Positions 36,601-45,370 of a stretch of 45,450 bases of DNA are shown piece after piece. The stretch is from Apostichopus californicus (Eukaryota; Echinodermata; Holothuroidea; Aspidochirotida; Stichopodidae), in assembly GCA_020650975.1 (NCBI GenBank), contig JAIPMN010025019.1, positions 1-45,450 of the forward strand, in the 5' to 3' direction. The notes under the pieces are model-generated. The model was not told where the DNA came from. It did no database searches and saw nothing but the letters and a program-made list of their open reading frames with translations. The position numbers and the translations under genes are program-made. Position 1 is the first letter of the stretch. Each line of letters starts with the position of its first letter.

Positions 36601-38569
36601 TTATATATTTGTAATTAAATAAATATACTTATGATAGTAGAAAATAGTAGAAACAATCAATTTAAAGCTCCTTTTATTATTATTATAAGTGGACTACATA
36701 TTACACATTAGGGCAAGCAAGCTGCAGATACAACAAGTACATGAGTACATTAAAGTTGGTAAAAGTTAAAAGGCAACTCTATACCAAATACTACGTATGA
36801 AATCAGTGATCATTTTCGAGTTGCAGTACTTACTCTCTTAATTGGCTATCAGTAAAGGAACACTAAAACAATACCCAGAGATATTTGGTTTCTCATTGAG
36901 GTGAACCCATTCCAGAATTAATCTGGGTCCATTTATATTCGCAAATTTGCGTAACTCTTGCGGCAGCTAGTTTTCGTTTACTACAAAACATTGTTTTTCT
37001 TGCATAACATCATTTGGCTTTAACATTTGACAAAACTCTAATGGTTTTGCCAACAGATAACTATGGTGGTGGTGGTTTTGGTGCAAATGAAGCGAGATCG
37101 GCTGATTATGGTGGCAACAATGGCTATGAAAGTGGTGGCGGAAGTGGGAATTATAACCGAGGTAGTAACAACTACAGCAGTGGCCATTATTCAGAAACTG
37201 GCTACAACAACAATAGTAGTTATGGAGGCAACTATAGTAGAGGTGGTGGCACCAAAGGGGACTACAGCAGTGGAAGTGAACTGAGTGGCCGCTTCACTGC
37301 ATCTGGTGGCGGCGGTGGTAGTTATGGTGCAGGCAGTGGGAATGCTTATTCAGGTTGGTTCAGTGTCTTGAGAGAGTGTACGTAGTTCTTCTTAGTTTGT
37401 TGCAAAATTAAAATTTCATAAGTGCTGCCATCACATTTACGTCAGTATCATATTCTAGTATTGAATAATTGCATTGGGCCTCAAGAACATTTTAAGTCTA
37501 AACTGTAACACATTTTACTTGTCCATTCTCTGTAACAGTATTGTATCAGACTTATTCAACTGGAAAGTCCATTAAAACTGAGGAGCAGCAAAATCAACAA
37601 AACCATAAGTAGTGTTAAAAAGAAAAATCCAGTTCAAAATTTCTTTTGATATGTTAAAAAGGAACATAATCTAAGCCTTCTGGTGAAATTTGCATTCAAT
37701 TCCTATGTACCGTTTTTAAGATATTGACAGTCGAAGTTATCTGATATTCTACCAAAAGTGAACTTGAAGCAAACAGGTGTGATGTCATAGTTGCACACTG
37801 ACAAATAAATTTTCTTTATTTTTCAGTCTATTGATTTGACCTTGGATTGAATAGGGTTACTAGTTTGTCTAAAGGGGATGTGAAGATAATTAAATACCAA
37901 TACCTATGGTACATTCACATTATGGATACATCCAATTGTGGAGTATAAAATTCGATGTAAATTTCAAAGAAATACAAAACATTATTTATCAATGTGCAAC
38001 AATGACTTCACACCTGTTTTCTTTTCACTTTTAGTACGAAAGATGGCAACTTCAACTGTTAATATCTCAAAAACGGTACATAGGAATTGAATGCAAATTG
38101 CACTAGAATGCTTAGATTATGTTCCTCTTTAACATATCAAAAAGAAAGTTTGACCTGGACTATTCTTTTAAATACTAAATGTAGTGTGAAATATGGTATG
38201 GCAACATATTGTGGTGTGTAAAAGCTGTCCTGTTTTTAGTCTGATTCTAACTAAATATTGAATTAGTTTTGTCAGTTCCTTTTTATCCCTTTGGGTGGTT
38301 AGCATGATTAGGGAACATCTGACATTCAGTTTGGTGCATGTAAGTTACCAGCAGACTCCTTCTTTGTACATTAATACCAAATTGCTAAAATATTAAAGTT
38401 TTCTCTTCATGCCTTCATTTCCCTTTATTAAAGTGATTCTTTCAACTATGACTGAAAATGTTATTTATTTCATTTCTTGACAGGTGGTTCTGGATTTTAC
38501 GGTGGTAACCAGTCTGGACAGTCACGTGGTGGCAGTAGTGGGATGGGTGGTAGCTATGGAGGTTACTAG
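24552..38569 (+). CDS. HNRNPH-like: hnRNP H/F family RNA-binding protein, ten coding exons
   Basis: Coding exons: 24552-24645, 25258-25413, 27051-27194, 28097-28235, 29507-29691, 31166-31315, 32615-32778, 33337-33565, 37057-37353 and 38484-38569. They total 1644 nt and 547 residues; every join is GT-AG and phase-consistent. An in-frame TAA at 24537 fixes the start. Three quasi-RRMs lie at about 10-87, 110-188 and 326-403. Each has the family pattern: RGLPW, RGLPY or RGIPF near the start, GEAFVEF, GEAYVRF or GEADVEF in the middle, and RYIE near the end. These domains bind single-stranded G-runs in RNA through loop residues. A Gly/Met/Pro/Arg-rich linker (about 189-325) and a Gly/Tyr/Ser/Asn-rich tail (421-547) match the GYR and GY regions of vertebrate hnRNP H. 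The protein is expected in the nucleus as a splicing and polyadenylation regulator. HNRNPF, H1, H2 and H3 are vertebrate duplicates, so this may be the single invertebrate counterpart. Confidence 0.95.
24843..25110 (+). repeat. Tandem duplication, period about 136 bp
   Basis: Two copies sharing AACTGGTTTGGTATCAAAAT and CTAAAATTGAACAGTGT begin at about 24843 and 24979. The copies are partly diverged. It lies in intron 1 (24646-25257) of the hnRNP H-like gene. Confidence 0.8.
25258..25413 (+). CDS. hnRNP H-like coding exon 2
   Basis: 156 nt, phase 1 on both sides, so frame-neutral if skipped. It encodes the rest of quasi-RRM1, including [10 protein letters not shown] and GKRYIE. Acceptor CTTACAG, donor AAG|GTAGGG. 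Confidence 0.92.
25574..26097 (+). repeat. 52-bp minisatellite, about ten copies
   Basis: Units of about 52 bp contain GCTGATAATGAGCAGTAATA, CAGGGCTTATGTTAGATA and CAACATCATGTAT. The inner units are nearly identical and the first three more diverged, as in arrays that grow by unequal exchange in the middle. It lies in intron 2 of the hnRNP H-like gene. Confidence 0.9.
27051..27194 (+). CDS. hnRNP H-like coding exon 3
   Basis: 144 nt, phase 1 on both sides. It encodes the linker [17 protein letters not shown], strongly like the vertebrate EMDWV linker, and the first half of quasi-RRM2 with [15 protein letters not shown]. Acceptor CAACAG, donor AATG|GTAAGA. Confidence 0.93.
27798..27948 (+). 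promoter_or_regulatory. G-run cluster and potential G-quadruplex in hnRNP H-like intron 3
   Basis: At least ten runs of three or more G lie within about 150 nt of the sense strand. At 27851-27873 four runs (GGG, GGGGGG, GGG, GGGG) are separated by loops of 1, 1 and 5 nt, a textbook quadruplex pattern. G-runs are the binding site of hnRNP H/F. The cluster ends about 150 nt before exon 4, so a role in autoregulated splicing is plausible but inferred. Confidence 0.55.
28097..28235 (+). CDS. hnRNP H-like coding exon 4 (possible poison-switch exon)
   Basis: 139 nt, entering in phase 1 and leaving in phase 2, so skipping it shifts the frame into exon 5. It encodes the second half of quasi-RRM2 ([31 protein letters not shown]). 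Acceptor GCGTAG, donor CAG|GTGGGC. The intron just upstream carries a dense cluster of G-runs, the binding target of the encoded protein. Confidence 0.92.
29301..29483 (+). repeat. 60-bp tandem repeat, three copies
   Basis: The period is exactly 60 bp, with the words GTCTTTAAGTGTTAGGAAAT and GTCATCTAATCAAAC repeated. The third copy is modified at its end and runs into the polypyrimidine tract of exon 5 (acceptor at 29506). The array therefore probably includes the branch-point region. Confidence 0.9.
29507..29691 (+). CDS. hnRNP H-like coding exon 5
   Basis: 185 nt. It completes quasi-RRM2 ([13 protein letters not shown]), then runs into a Pro/Met/Gly/Arg linker ending [10 protein letters not shown], the GYR-type region. 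Acceptor TTGCAG, donor GAG|GTTAGT. A three-copy 60-bp tandem repeat ends about 23 bp before the exon. Confidence 0.9.
31166..31315 (+). CDS. hnRNP H-like coding exon 6
   Basis: 150 nt, phase 1 on both sides, so it can be included or skipped without changing frame. It encodes a less conserved segment with YVGYG followed by Gly/Pro/Met repeats ([15 protein letters not shown]). Acceptor TTTAG, donor CAG|GTAAGT. Confidence 0.85.
32615..32778 (+). CDS. hnRNP H-like coding exon 7
   Basis: 164 nt. A run of nine glycines and further Gly/Met repeats precede the start of quasi-RRM3 ([20 protein letters not shown]). The glycine codons make the exon itself rich in GGG and GGA runs. Acceptor TACAG, donor GAG|GTAAGA, phase 0 at the 3' end. 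Confidence 0.92.
32909..33064 (+). repeat. Tandem repeat of about 62 bp, 2.5 copies
   Basis: Units contain ACAC(A/T)GT(T/G)CATGAAAT followed by ATACTGTGT(A/T)TGGAGT and a TTCCTG or TTTCTG word. The copies are moderately diverged. It lies in intron 7 of the hnRNP H-like gene. Confidence 0.75.
33337..33565 (+). CDS. hnRNP H-like coding exon 8
   Basis: 229 nt. It encodes most of quasi-RRM3 ([43 protein letters not shown]) and a short arginine-containing linker. Acceptor GCTTAG, donor TCG|GTAAAG, phase 1. Confidence 0.93.
33597..33675 (+). repeat. (CTC)n microsatellite, about 26 units
   Basis: An uninterrupted trinucleotide run of 79 bp in intron 8, about 30 bp after the exon 8 donor. The transcript would carry a CUCCUCC tract, a potential PTB- or PCBP-type site. 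The perfect purity suggests high variability between individuals. The proline frame across it is an artefact of the repeat. Confidence 0.95.
37057..37353 (+). CDS. hnRNP H-like coding exon 9 (Gly/Tyr/Ser/Asn tail)
   Basis: 297 nt, phase 1 on both sides, hence frame-neutral. It encodes the low-complexity GY region with repeated short units such as YGG, NNYSSG and YNNNSSYGG. Such tails drive condensation and nuclear import in the family. Acceptor CAACAG, donor TCAG|GTTGGT, following a 3.5-kb intron. Confidence 0.9.
37608..38178. repeat. Long imperfect inverted repeat, arms about 215 bp
   Basis: The left arm (about 37608-37825) matches the reverse complement of the right arm (about 37966-38178). 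Shared words in the same order include TTTGATATGTTAAA, GGAACATAATCTAAGC, TTTGCATTCAATTCCTATGT and ACAGGTGTGA. The spacer is about 140 bp. By eye about four fifths of positions match. It lies in intron 9 of the hnRNP H-like gene, and its transcript could fold into a long hairpin. It could be a foldback element or two copies of one repeat in opposite orientation. Confidence 0.85.
38484..38569 (+). CDS. hnRNP H-like terminal coding exon
   Basis: The exon encodes the last 28 residues, ending GMGGSYGGY, and a TAG stop at 38567. The acceptor TTGACAG follows a pyrimidine-rich stretch. An extended inverted repeat lies a few hundred bases upstream in the preceding intron. Confidence 0.88.
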
Positions 38570-39330
38570 GGTGGGTATTGGAACAGGAAAGGATTTCTAC
38601 TCATTTCAAGAATGAGTAAGTGGAGAAGGGAGGGTGCTCTCTCTCTCTCTAAAGTAGGCTGTATGTTTTTTTCCGTCAAATTCAGGTATGCTGTACAAGT
38701 AAGATGGGTTTTCTAAACTGTTGCAGTTTGGTATCAATGGGATGGAGATTTTTTTTTCTTCTTTTTCCTAGACCTAGAAGATGTAGTTGTATTTGTAAAA
38801 CCTTCTACCTTTGGAAGACATTTACTTTCCAATATTGATATTGTTAGAATAAGGGCCTTCTATACTATAACAATTTGCAGAACATAAACAGTTCAATGAT
38901 CTACAACCTAAGTTCAGTAATTTGATAGTTGTTGCTATATGTGCAGGAGTGTGTGTCGTGTTGCCCGAAACAGGAGGAATTGAATTATTTTAGCATTTCA
39001 CTCATTTAACTCAGTAAGGTGTTGTTGGAACCACACCCATTTTTTGTTGTTGGAGAGACATATTGCTATGTGAACACGACTTTTAGGTTGCCGTTAAAAA
39101 GTTGTCAGGTAATAAGTTATTTTGACCCTAAAATGCAAATATGTATCAGCATCTTTTAAAGTGGCATCCTAGTTTACTGGTAAAATCATATATATTCATT
39201 TCCCATCAAGCATAAGTGTATGTTAAAAATAATTATTATTGTTTTCACGTTCGTATTGGTTATTAGTCGGTTATTTCATCCTGTGAGGTTATATATACAC
39301 AATAAAAGTTAAAATAAAAGTTATATACTT
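38570..39330 (+). other. Probable 3' UTR of the hnRNP H-like gene
   Basis: This non-coding sequence after the TAG at 38567 ends with two close AATAAA signals at 39301 and 39313. The true end could lie further downstream, since other A-rich signals follow. Confidence 0.5.
39301..39318 (+). terminator. Paired AATAAA polyadenylation signals
   Basis: Hexamers at 39301-39306 and 39313-39318, about 735 nt after the hnRNP H-like stop codon. Two canonical signals 12 nt apart make this the best candidate 3' end of the gene. Confidence 0.5.
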
Positions 39331-40935
39331 CTGCGTAAATCATCTCGGATGATTCTTGAATAATGATGGGGGATCACTTTGAATTTTTGCAACCATTTAT
39401 CATTCCATGAGGTAGACTTATATCCACTAATGATGTTCTGTATCATCCATCCTTTACAAAAACAAACTTGAAATTTTAGTAACGATCAAATGATTGTGAA
39501 ATCTACATCAAAATGTTTTGATTATACTCGGTATTTTCATACTCTAGTCGTAAATATTCATGTCAAAGTATGTTCCCAACCTTTACATCTGATAGCCACA
39601 TGATATTCATATTGCTCATGGAAGTACGGTGTAGCAAAAATTGTCCCAACTGGGTGAATTTTTACCATACTAGTGAGTGCTTTTTGAGCCCAATTCCTGA
39701 TTAGAGCCCAAATTTCACCTCAAGGAAAAGTGTTTCTTTGAGTGTATGTAAATCCTTCTTATTTGTCATCATAATGATATTAGCAACGTTGATTTGTCAG
39801 GTCAAAAGATGACAAAGCAGTCAGAAGGTAGGCCATTTAAACAGTTATTTCGTTTGTATTGAGCAATGGGAAGGTATCAAACAGATCGAGACAGGTGGAA
39901 ACGAGTATTTGTAAGTCTCCAAAAACTTCAGGCAAACAGAAGAAAGAAGCTGATGAATTCAGGTGAAGCTTGCCTTGCTTAGAACTAAAAACTTTTTATT
40001 TTATGCCAACAATTTGTTGACGGTAGTAATTCTTGTTTTACAAAGGTTTACATTTTACTTACAACAATAATCAATAGAGAGTTCTGCCTTCTTATATTGG
40101 ATATAAACGACGAAAGCACGAAAGAAAGCATACTGAGTTTTTCTGGAATTTTGATGGATTAGTTTCAAAAAGCAATTTGTGAAATGGAAGAGAATTTGCA
40201 CCTTAAGGTATGGTGTCTCTAAATCAGTTATATTATTGATTCAATTCATTGTCATGTGCCTTCATTAATGTAAAGGCTAAAATATCAACAAAACAAGAAA
40301 ATGTTATTATTCAAGAAAGATTAATTTCAATTTTACCAGAGATTTAATTTAAATCCTTATTATTGTTAGAGACTTGAATTTCTATTTCCAGCAGGAACAG
40401 ATTTTATGAGACAATTTTGAAATGGTTCGGATTCACTTTCTTCCATGGTTTTCTTTTTCCAAACCAGGTAATTTACTTGCATCGTGTTTTTGCAAGAATG
40501 AAAAAAAAAAGGTTGGTTACTTGTCATTTGAATACTGGCTAAGTGTCCAGAGTAAATTCTATATTAAAGTATTTCATCGTTGTCTGCGGAAGGTGGTATA
40601 TATGTTTTTCTTGTATTTCATACTTTTCATGGGTGGTTGAATTTTGTTACATATATTTACATGGTTCTTTGTAAGCACTGGGGTTTTACCCTAGTGTTTA
40701 CAAAGCCATATCGATATGGCTCTCGTATCAGCAGTTGCTTCTACTTCAACGAAGCAAGGTAAACTGCTGAATATTTAGAAAGATCTGACTGTAACCTACA
40801 GGGTTGAGCTATATAATAGTAGGCATTTTCAATATCTTTCGAGTGTAGGAACATTTTTATATCCTGTTTAATATCTGGAGTTACAATTAGACATGTCATG
40901 GTGTTAGTTTATCTGGTTAATACATTCATTCATAT
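39331..40935. other. Convergent intergenic DNA
   Basis: AT-rich, without a recognised gene. The few open frames of 60-70 residues are short and hydrophobic, with no family resemblance. It may belong to an extended 3' UTR. Confidence 0.45.
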
Positions 40936-40978
40936 ATATATATTTCAATATATGTATATATATATAATATATATATGG
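40936..40978. repeat. (TA)n tracts flanking a tRNA-like element
   Basis: Interrupted TA dinucleotide runs. A second shorter TA tract lies at about 41146-41166, on the other side of the tRNA-like element. The symmetrical TA flanks suggest insertion into a TA microsatellite. Confidence 0.8.
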
Positions 40979-41021
40979 AATAACGACCTTACCTCGTTTC
41001 GAACCTCTGGACATTCAATCA

Positions 41022-41092
41022 GCGTCCATAGCCTAGAGGTTAGGGTGTCCGCATATAAAGCAGGAGGCCCGGGTTCGAATCCCGGTGGAGGC
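41022..41092 (+). tRNA. tRNA-like element, likely SINE head or tRNA pseudogene
   Basis: 71 nt that fold as a cloverleaf: acceptor GCGTCCA/TGGAGGC (6 of 7 pairs), a D-arm with box A-like TAGCCTAGAGG, an imperfect anticodon stem, and a perfect T-arm CCGGG-TTCGAAT-CCCGG (box B GGTTCGAATCC). By position the anticodon would be ATA, which does not fit a normal animal tRNA, and no intron is seen. A T7 run at 41100-41106 could stop RNA polymerase III. Most likely a tRNA-derived SINE fragment rather than a working tRNA gene. Confidence 0.55.
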
Positions 41093-41169
41093 TGGAAGTT
41101 TTTTTCACTGTTCTTGATTTTCCAAATTGTTACGATTTCAATTACATATATATATTTATATATATAGGC

Positions 41170-42190
41170 TAACATACAGTGAGAAATCGAACTAATGCCG
41201 CAAAGGAAGCAGAGACCAGGAAAAAAGTTTGGTTTTGTTGAAATGTGATTGTTCATATCATATATTGAATCTTCCCAAACCCAATCAGCAGTGTTCTCTT
41301 CCACATGTGGATTGTATGTTACCAAAATGGAAAATCTTGATTACTTTCTTTCTTGTTTTTTAAAACAAAGTATGGATTTATTTTTGCAGAGCTGTGTTTT
41401 GAAATGTGGTTCAGAATGACCTCATCCAATTATGTTTTTGTGTTTGTCTACTCAAAAACTACTATAGTCTTTCCTTGGTTTTTGAGAAAGTCACGAACAG
41501 CTATAATCACAAAAAAGATTCCATAAAACCGAAGATCGATTTTTCATCATTTGCAGAAACTTAACTCTCTCGTCTCCTCTTAAAAGTAAGACCCTCTCAA
41601 GGAAAATGTATTGCTATGTTTTTTTTTCTAAGTGGGAGTTCAAATGTTACCAATTTACCGACTAAACTAGAAAAAATAAAAAAATGTTGGAGTTAGCTTA
41701 ATTCTTGTTGCATGATTTTGCTGTGGTTGGGATTCATTTAGAAATTAACTTAAAAATGGGGTGATTTTTGATATCGATTCGCTTATATGAAGCTGGTATT
41801 ATTACATTGATAAATGTGGGCTGGGATTGTCACATTCAACGGCCTTGCAACAACTCTGTGAAACACCTGGGTCCAGGTTATTTTTTGTACTGGTATTCAA
41901 AGTGTATTTTTATCATGGTTACACCCATTGTTGAATTATATTGAAAAAAAACAAGAAGAGAAAAAAAACAGAAAATATATAAAAGTTGAACAAGAGAACT
42001 TCTGCTTGTTTGTTATGTTTGAAGATGTCGCATTTGGATTTGGCATTTGGATAAGATTTCAAATCCAATTGTAACGTTTTCCTGTCCCTACTTCAGGATG
42101 GATTAATTCTAATTCACAGTTCTTCCAATAGATTCCTAACTCACCAACTGAATAAAAAAATAAATAAAAATAAGAATATCTTTAATTAAT
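41170..42190. other. Unremarkable AT-rich DNA between the convergent genes
   Basis: I see no gene. A-rich runs lie near 41943-41980 and 42150-42175 (AATAAA words on the plus strand), which could serve as distal polyadenylation signals for the hnRNP H-like gene. Confidence 0.4.
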
Positions 42191-42197
42191 AAGAAGT

Positions 42198-42203
42198 TTT
42201 ATT
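42198..42203 (-). terminator. Candidate polyadenylation signal of RBM22
   Basis: AATAAA on the minus strand, about 2 kb after the RBM22 stop codon. It would imply a long 3' UTR. No closer canonical minus-strand signal was seen, but variants were not searched systematically. Confidence 0.3.
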
Positions 42204-42606
42204 TAATGAAATAATTGTCACATAAGAGTGGGTTCTTGAGGAAGAAAAAATGAATGTGAAGGTAGGTAACACCATAATAGATATTAAACAATGGCTAATA
42301 TTACAAACAACTCTAAAATGTGAAGTCTAAAAAGGTAATGGAGGAAGTGAAGTGTTTCACATGTTACTGTAAATAGGTAAGTGATTCCTCATCTTGAAGT
42401 GACATGATCTGGGGTGACTGTGAGATACAGACAATATGGTGCTCCATTGCAGAAAAGACCAGGAACAGGAAAAAGAAAAGGTGTTGACTGATAGATGATG
42501 GCACATGGTAATTTCGTGATGCTGATACAAACCTCTCAATGAATCAAAGATGTCGTACATACAAAAAAAAAAAAAAAAAAACTCACGACAAGCAACCTGA
42601 CTCAAT

Positions 42607-42657
42607 ATGATGCCTATGTGAGTATGCCAGTATGATGCCTATGTGACTATGCCAGTA
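42607..42657. repeat. 25-bp tandem duplication
   Basis: Two copies of a 25-bp unit (ATGATGCCTATGTGA, then TATGCCAGT) differing at about one position. It lies in the region between the convergent genes. Confidence 0.8.
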
Positions 42658-42659
42658 TA

Positions 42660-44202
42660 ACATAAAAACACATTGTACCCTTTAATAACATATCCCCACC
42701 CCCGACATCCCAACCCTCACTAAAACGACAAGAAAATATGATTAAATAAAAATAACATTACAATTTATCAGTCAGGTTTAATGATATATCCTAAAACATC
42801 CACGAATGTCTGCAACTATGGTAGCAATAATAAACGGTAAACTTTTCCAGACAAGATTCATGCTTGAGAAATTTTGACCAATCAAGGCAGAACATGAGGA
42901 AAGTTGAAGGATCCCTCTACAAGTTCATGAATATACATTACTGGGTCATTAATCCCTAAAATGATGACTTACACATTTATGTTGAAGGCTATAAACGTAG
43001 AAGATCCATGGCTAAAATAAGGTATATTTGCATATCAATTTTTAAGGTTTCTCTGCTTTAAATTCCACACCATAAAGGAAGCCAGGAATGCTCTTTTAAG
43101 TAATATTGATGATGTCATCAGCACTTCTCTATATCTTTGCCACTTTTGAACTTTTCCAACAGCAACCTGCTATATTTGCCATAATTGAAATGGAAAAAAA
43201 AAAAAACAACCCACCTCCAAGTAACTTCAGTTGACCTATTGAAATCTATACCTGTGCTACAAACCTGAGAAAAGAAGCAATTTGAACATAATTTGAACAT
43301 CATCCAGCCAGGATAACTAACTTCCTAGTGAGCCGAACATCACAAACATGGTGGCTGCTTCTGCTGCTGTGTTACCATGACGATATACAATACACAACAA
43401 GCATTTTACACGAGTAGCAAAATCAATGATTTTGACTGTAAAGGTCTGTTTCTTTTTTTTTCTTTTCAATTGTCAGACGGTAATTTTGCTTTTGAAACTA
43501 GTAAAAATTGAGACTACATACTCATACATACATTGACTTCATACATTGAGACTACATACCTCTCATAAACAACAACACAGCAGCTTGCAGTTTCTGTGAA
43601 TAAGTAAAGCTGTAACTTCAGATCTACTGCTGTTAACACAAACATCCTCTTTGACATCATTATCTACTTCAATTCAGTAAATGGAATATCAAATCAGTGC
43701 TGTTAACCTTCACAATCTTCATGTCATAACTTATCTGAATATAAACATCACAAAAGTTGTTATCTCGAATCTCGATCAAAAGTGCTTCGTCACATTTCGT
43801 AATTTATCGCTCGGTGGCAGACATTTTGGCTACATTTCTGCCAAAATTAAAGTAATTCAAGCAAACTAAAAATATTCCGAGCAAATAACGCTAACTGACG
43901 TAGACTCCAATCCTTCATTAAGTTACAACCTTGTCAGACAATGCAGATACCAATGGTTGTCAATAGTGTTACGTAAGCATGATAGAGTATGAGGTTTTTT
44001 TAACCTGTAAGCGTTTAAATAGTTACAGAATAACATTGGTGTAGTTACTTCAAGGCAGGATGCATTAGTTACATTCCTGCCTCAGTACCCTCTGTAAACA
44101 TATCTGCAAAAATCTGAAAAGGTTACTCCAATAGCACGCTGCATTGCAGACATCTGTCATACTTTAATGTCTTTGGGGGAATCTCTCGTGTGAGGCATCC
44201 AT
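42660..44202 (-). other. Probable RBM22 3' UTR and flank
   Basis: Non-coding sequence downstream of the RBM22 stop on its strand. No other gene is recognised; the open frame at 43681-43869 on the opposite strand has no visible family. Confidence 0.4.
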
Positions 44203-44639
44203 TCATTCATCTTTCTTTTGAGTTCCCATCCTCTGAGGGTCTTGAGAAGGGTAATGCACTGCTTGCTTAGGAGGAGGTCCAGGAGGGGGTCGAACCATTC
44301 TTGCTGGAGGGCCTCTTGAAAATGGTGGAGGAGGTGGTCTGGAAGGACCCCTCATGGGTGGACCACGACCTCTGTAACCCATAAGAGGAGGTGGCGGGGG
44401 GAACCGGTGTCCAGGAGGTGGGGGTCTCATGGGGGGTGGAGGCCTGCCACCCATGGGTGGAGGCATACCATGCATACCTGGAGGCGGAGGAGGTAGATTA
44501 GGGGGGAAGTTATGCATCAGAGGAGGTGGACCCATGGGTGGCCGTGGAGGAAGTTGTGGCAGATGAGGCTGTTGGTCCAGATTGAAGAAGTTATTGGAGT
44601 CTTGAGAACTGTTTCCCATCGAGGGGGGAGGAGGCAAAG
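44203..44639 (-). CDS. RBM22: RBM22 terminal coding exon
   Basis: 437 nt on the minus strand after acceptor TTTGCAG; the TGA stop is at 44205-44203. It encodes the proline-rich C-terminus: PPPP and PMG repeats, an RG-containing middle and the conserved [11 protein letters not shown] near the end. Confidence 0.93.
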
Positions 44640-45370
44640 CTGCAAAGAAAGGAAAGAATAAACAAGTGAATGAGGGTATAATAAGTGTTTATTCATTCAA
44701 AGGCAGTTTAGAATCTCACAGATGATTCTCACAGTATTTCTGGCTTGAACTATGTTGACTAAGCACCCCACTATTAAGACATTACAACATTTTACTTGTA
44801 TGTGTTAAGACAAATTTTTATGTTTAGTCACCAGCTCCCTGTAAGTTACCGCCTCTTTAATTTTCAGTGAAAACTTGAAAATTCTATAGGATTCTTAAAG
44901 TTTGTCGTCTGTACATCTTATAGTTAATCGCATGCCAAAGCACTTCTTTCAACATTGTTTGACATACCCCTGAAGCTTTAAACTACAAATAGTATCAAAA
45001 TTAGCCAAAACCAAGGGAAACGTCTGCTCGAATACTTGGAATCCTACCAAGGTGTACCAGGTAACAACGTTTACCTCTTCAATTAATAACAATTTTCAAA
45101 ATGTCCATTCAGGGCATTATTTTACCTGCTGGTAAGCCTGGTACAGGGTTGAACGATTGGCCCTCTTCCGTAATTTTCTTCTTATCATCCTGCTGGGCAA
45201 ATGATTTTCCCCATTTGACATTTAACCTTCGACCTCTGATGATCAGCTTTTGGAATGACTGCTCCGATGCCATTTCTGCAGCATCCCGCATCGCGAACGT
45301 GACGAAAGCACACTGCTGCTTTGGGATGACACTTATAGACCGAATCTCACCAAACTGGTAAAAATGATTC
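44203..45370 (-). CDS. RBM22: Pre-mRNA-splicing factor RBM22, last two coding exons (partial)
   Basis: Minus-strand exons 45370-45126 and 44639-44203 join in phase 1 through a split Ala codon; the gene continues past the right edge. The first exon starts inside the RRM at [12 protein letters not shown], includes the RNP1-like core QCAFVTFA and the strand [10 protein letters not shown], and ends at NPVPGLPA. The second begins ALPPPP and is Pro-rich, ending in [11 protein letters not shown], a C-terminal signature I know from vertebrate RBM22. RBM22 (yeast Cwc2 relates to its N-terminal part) contacts the U6 internal stem-loop in the catalytic spliceosome and shapes the active site. The zinc fingers are not in this window. 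The tail holds more RG dipeptides ([16 protein letters not shown]) than the human protein as I recall it. Confidence 0.93.
45126..45370 (-). CDS. RBM22: RBM22 penultimate coding exon
   Basis: 245 nt on the minus strand between acceptor CTACAG and donor CAG|GTAAAA. The first base completes a codon begun in an exon outside the window. It encodes the C-terminal two thirds of the RRM and the linker to the proline-rich tail. Confidence 0.93.

Noticed and set aside
37063-37284. 73-residue frame inside hnRNP H-like exon 9
   Set aside because: Shifted-frame shadow of the Gly/Tyr coding sequence.
40898-41167. 89-residue frame containing GSNPGGGW
   Set aside because: It reads through the tRNA-like T-arm; such peptides are typical translations of SINE heads, not proteins.
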